The notes beneath the pieces are model-generated. The model did no database searches. It saw nothing but the letters and a program-made list of their open reading frames with translations, and was not told the DNA's origin. The position numbers were made by a program, and so were the translations under genes. Source: Betaproteobacteria bacterium (GTDB lineage: Bacteria; Pseudomonadota; Gammaproteobacteria; Burkholderiales; Thiobacillaceae). Taken from it: a stretch of 13,376 nt of DNA. The stretch is taken from assembly GCA_020049245.1 (NCBI GenBank), contig JAIFLB010000007.1:1-13376 (forward strand). The letters run 5' to 3'. Each line of letters begins with the position of its first letter. Position 1 is the first letter of the stretch. This document shows positions 12,951 to 13,376 of this stretch, piece by piece.

Positions 12951-13265
12951 TTACTGCGCCAAAGCCCAGGCCAGCACCTTCTTCAGGTCGGCATCGCTGA
13001 TCTTGGCCTGCGCCGGCATCGGCACCGGACCCCAGACACCCTTGCTGCCAGCGCGCACTTCTTTCGCCAGTTTGTCGGCAGCATTGGCATCGCCTTTGTA
13101 TTTGCTGGCGATGCTTTTGAAGGACGGGCCGACCACTTTCTTGTCCATGGCATGGCAGGCCATGCAGCCGTTGGATTTGGCGGTGGCCTCGTCAGCAGCG
13201 GCCTGACCGACCGAGACAAGCAGGCCGAGCGCCAGGGTGAGGGGAATGAGTCGGGTTGATTTCAT
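12951..13265 (-). CDS. Secreted monohaem cytochrome c (class I, c551/c552-like)
   Basis: A 104-residue periplasmic electron carrier. The signal peptide covers about residues 1-24 (MKSTRLIPLTLALGLLVSVG, then QAAA). The haem-binding motif CMACH is at 34-38, and the probable axial methionine is Met83 in WGPVPMP. KVVGPSFKSIASKYKGD and the last helix LKKVLAWALAQ complete a small class I fold, similar to Pseudomonas cytochrome c551. AGGAG eight bases before the ATG supports the start. The ferredoxin gene follows after five bases. The pairing of a periplasmic cytochrome with a cytoplasmic ferredoxin suggests they accompany an oxidoreductase whose catalytic gene lies upstream, beyond the window. Confidence 0.95.
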   Translation of the reverse strand: MKSTRLIPLTLALGLLVSVGQAAADEATAKSNGCMACHAMDKKVVGPSFKSIASKYKGDANAADKLAKEVRAGSKGVWGPVPMPAQAKISDADLKKVLAWALAQ

Positions 13266-13309
13266 GCTGTGCTCCTAGAGGATGCGGGTTGAAAATCGTG
13301 TAAAGCCGG

Positions 13310-13376
13310 TTACCAGGACGGTGCCAGGCCCGGAAAGAAGGTGACGGGGACAGCTTCAGCGGCCTGTCGCGGCCGC
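13310..13376 (-). CDS. Possible 3' end of a further gene (partial)
   Basis: On the minus strand one frame is open from the window edge to a TAA at 13310-13312, encoding 21 residues that end AVPVTFFPGLAPSW. This is a plausible protein C-terminus, 45 bp before the cytochrome start, so it may be the first gene of the cytochrome/ferredoxin operon. Too short to identify; another frame is also open here. Confidence 0.35.
   Translation of the reverse strand, partial: RPRQAAEAVPVTFFPGLAPSW

Noticed and set aside
13311..13326. Sigma-54-like sequence TGGCACCGTCCTGGTA (minus strand) upstream of the cytochrome.
   Set aside because: The -24 half is perfect, but the -12 half has GT where GC is needed, and it overlaps the possible end of an upstream gene.
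13369..13376. NotI-type site GCGGCCGC exactly at the window end, as a hint of cloning or assembly artefact.
   Set aside because: Such sites occur naturally in GC-rich DNA, and nothing else in the window looks like vector.
1..13376. CRISPR arrays, tRNA or rRNA genes, phage or toxin-antitoxin systems.
   Set aside because: No spaced repeats, cloverleaf-like segments or such gene families were seen.

Overview
The window (13,376 bases, moderately GC-rich) looks like the chromosome of a betaproteobacterium, probably a respiratory or lithotrophic Rhodocyclales/Nitrosomonadales-type organism. This rests on the Lon and peroxiredoxin sequences, a sigma-54 activator, several c-type/Fe-S redox proteins and the overall codon usage. 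It is an inference; no ribosomal marker is present.

Layout. (1) Positions 1-2111, plus strand: the 3' two-thirds of lon, whose stop overlaps the start of an unrecognised, methyltransferase-like gene. (2) 2179-3319: a universal stress protein gene on the minus strand with a TTG start, a short coding relic beyond its stop, and an internally deleted IS3-family element that still has both inverted repeats and a frameshifted transposase tail. (3) 3254-5227, minus strand: a 1-Cys-type peroxiredoxin, then an exported protein, a small barrel-like protein and a probable 21-residue membrane peptide. Intrinsic-terminator-like hairpins stand directly before two of these starts, and a perfect 16-bp palindrome lies upstream of the peroxiredoxin.

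(4) 5372-9648 is the most interesting part. A minus-strand operon (NifX/NafY-like protein with a His-rich tail, a DUF6858-like protein, a secreted DUF2141 protein) is preceded by a near-consensus sigma-54 (-24/-12) promoter at 6685-6701. Divergent from it is a PAS-AAA+-Fis sigma-54 activator with a four-cysteine cluster in its PAS domain, followed by a TrpD-family protein lacking the usual PRPP-binding signature and a Rieske ferredoxin. I read this as one regulated redox or metal-linked unit of unknown function. The promoter is visible; the assignment of this activator to it is inferred from position.

(5) 9701-13376, minus strand: a membrane Cache-PAS-PAS sensor with no output domain; a 320-bp stretch with a tandem repeat and a palindrome; a four-cluster ferredoxin with extra Cys motifs; a secreted monohaem cytochrome c; and possibly the last codons of another gene at the window edge. 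The ferredoxin and cytochrome form a tight operon, presumably feeding an oxidoreductase encoded beyond the window.
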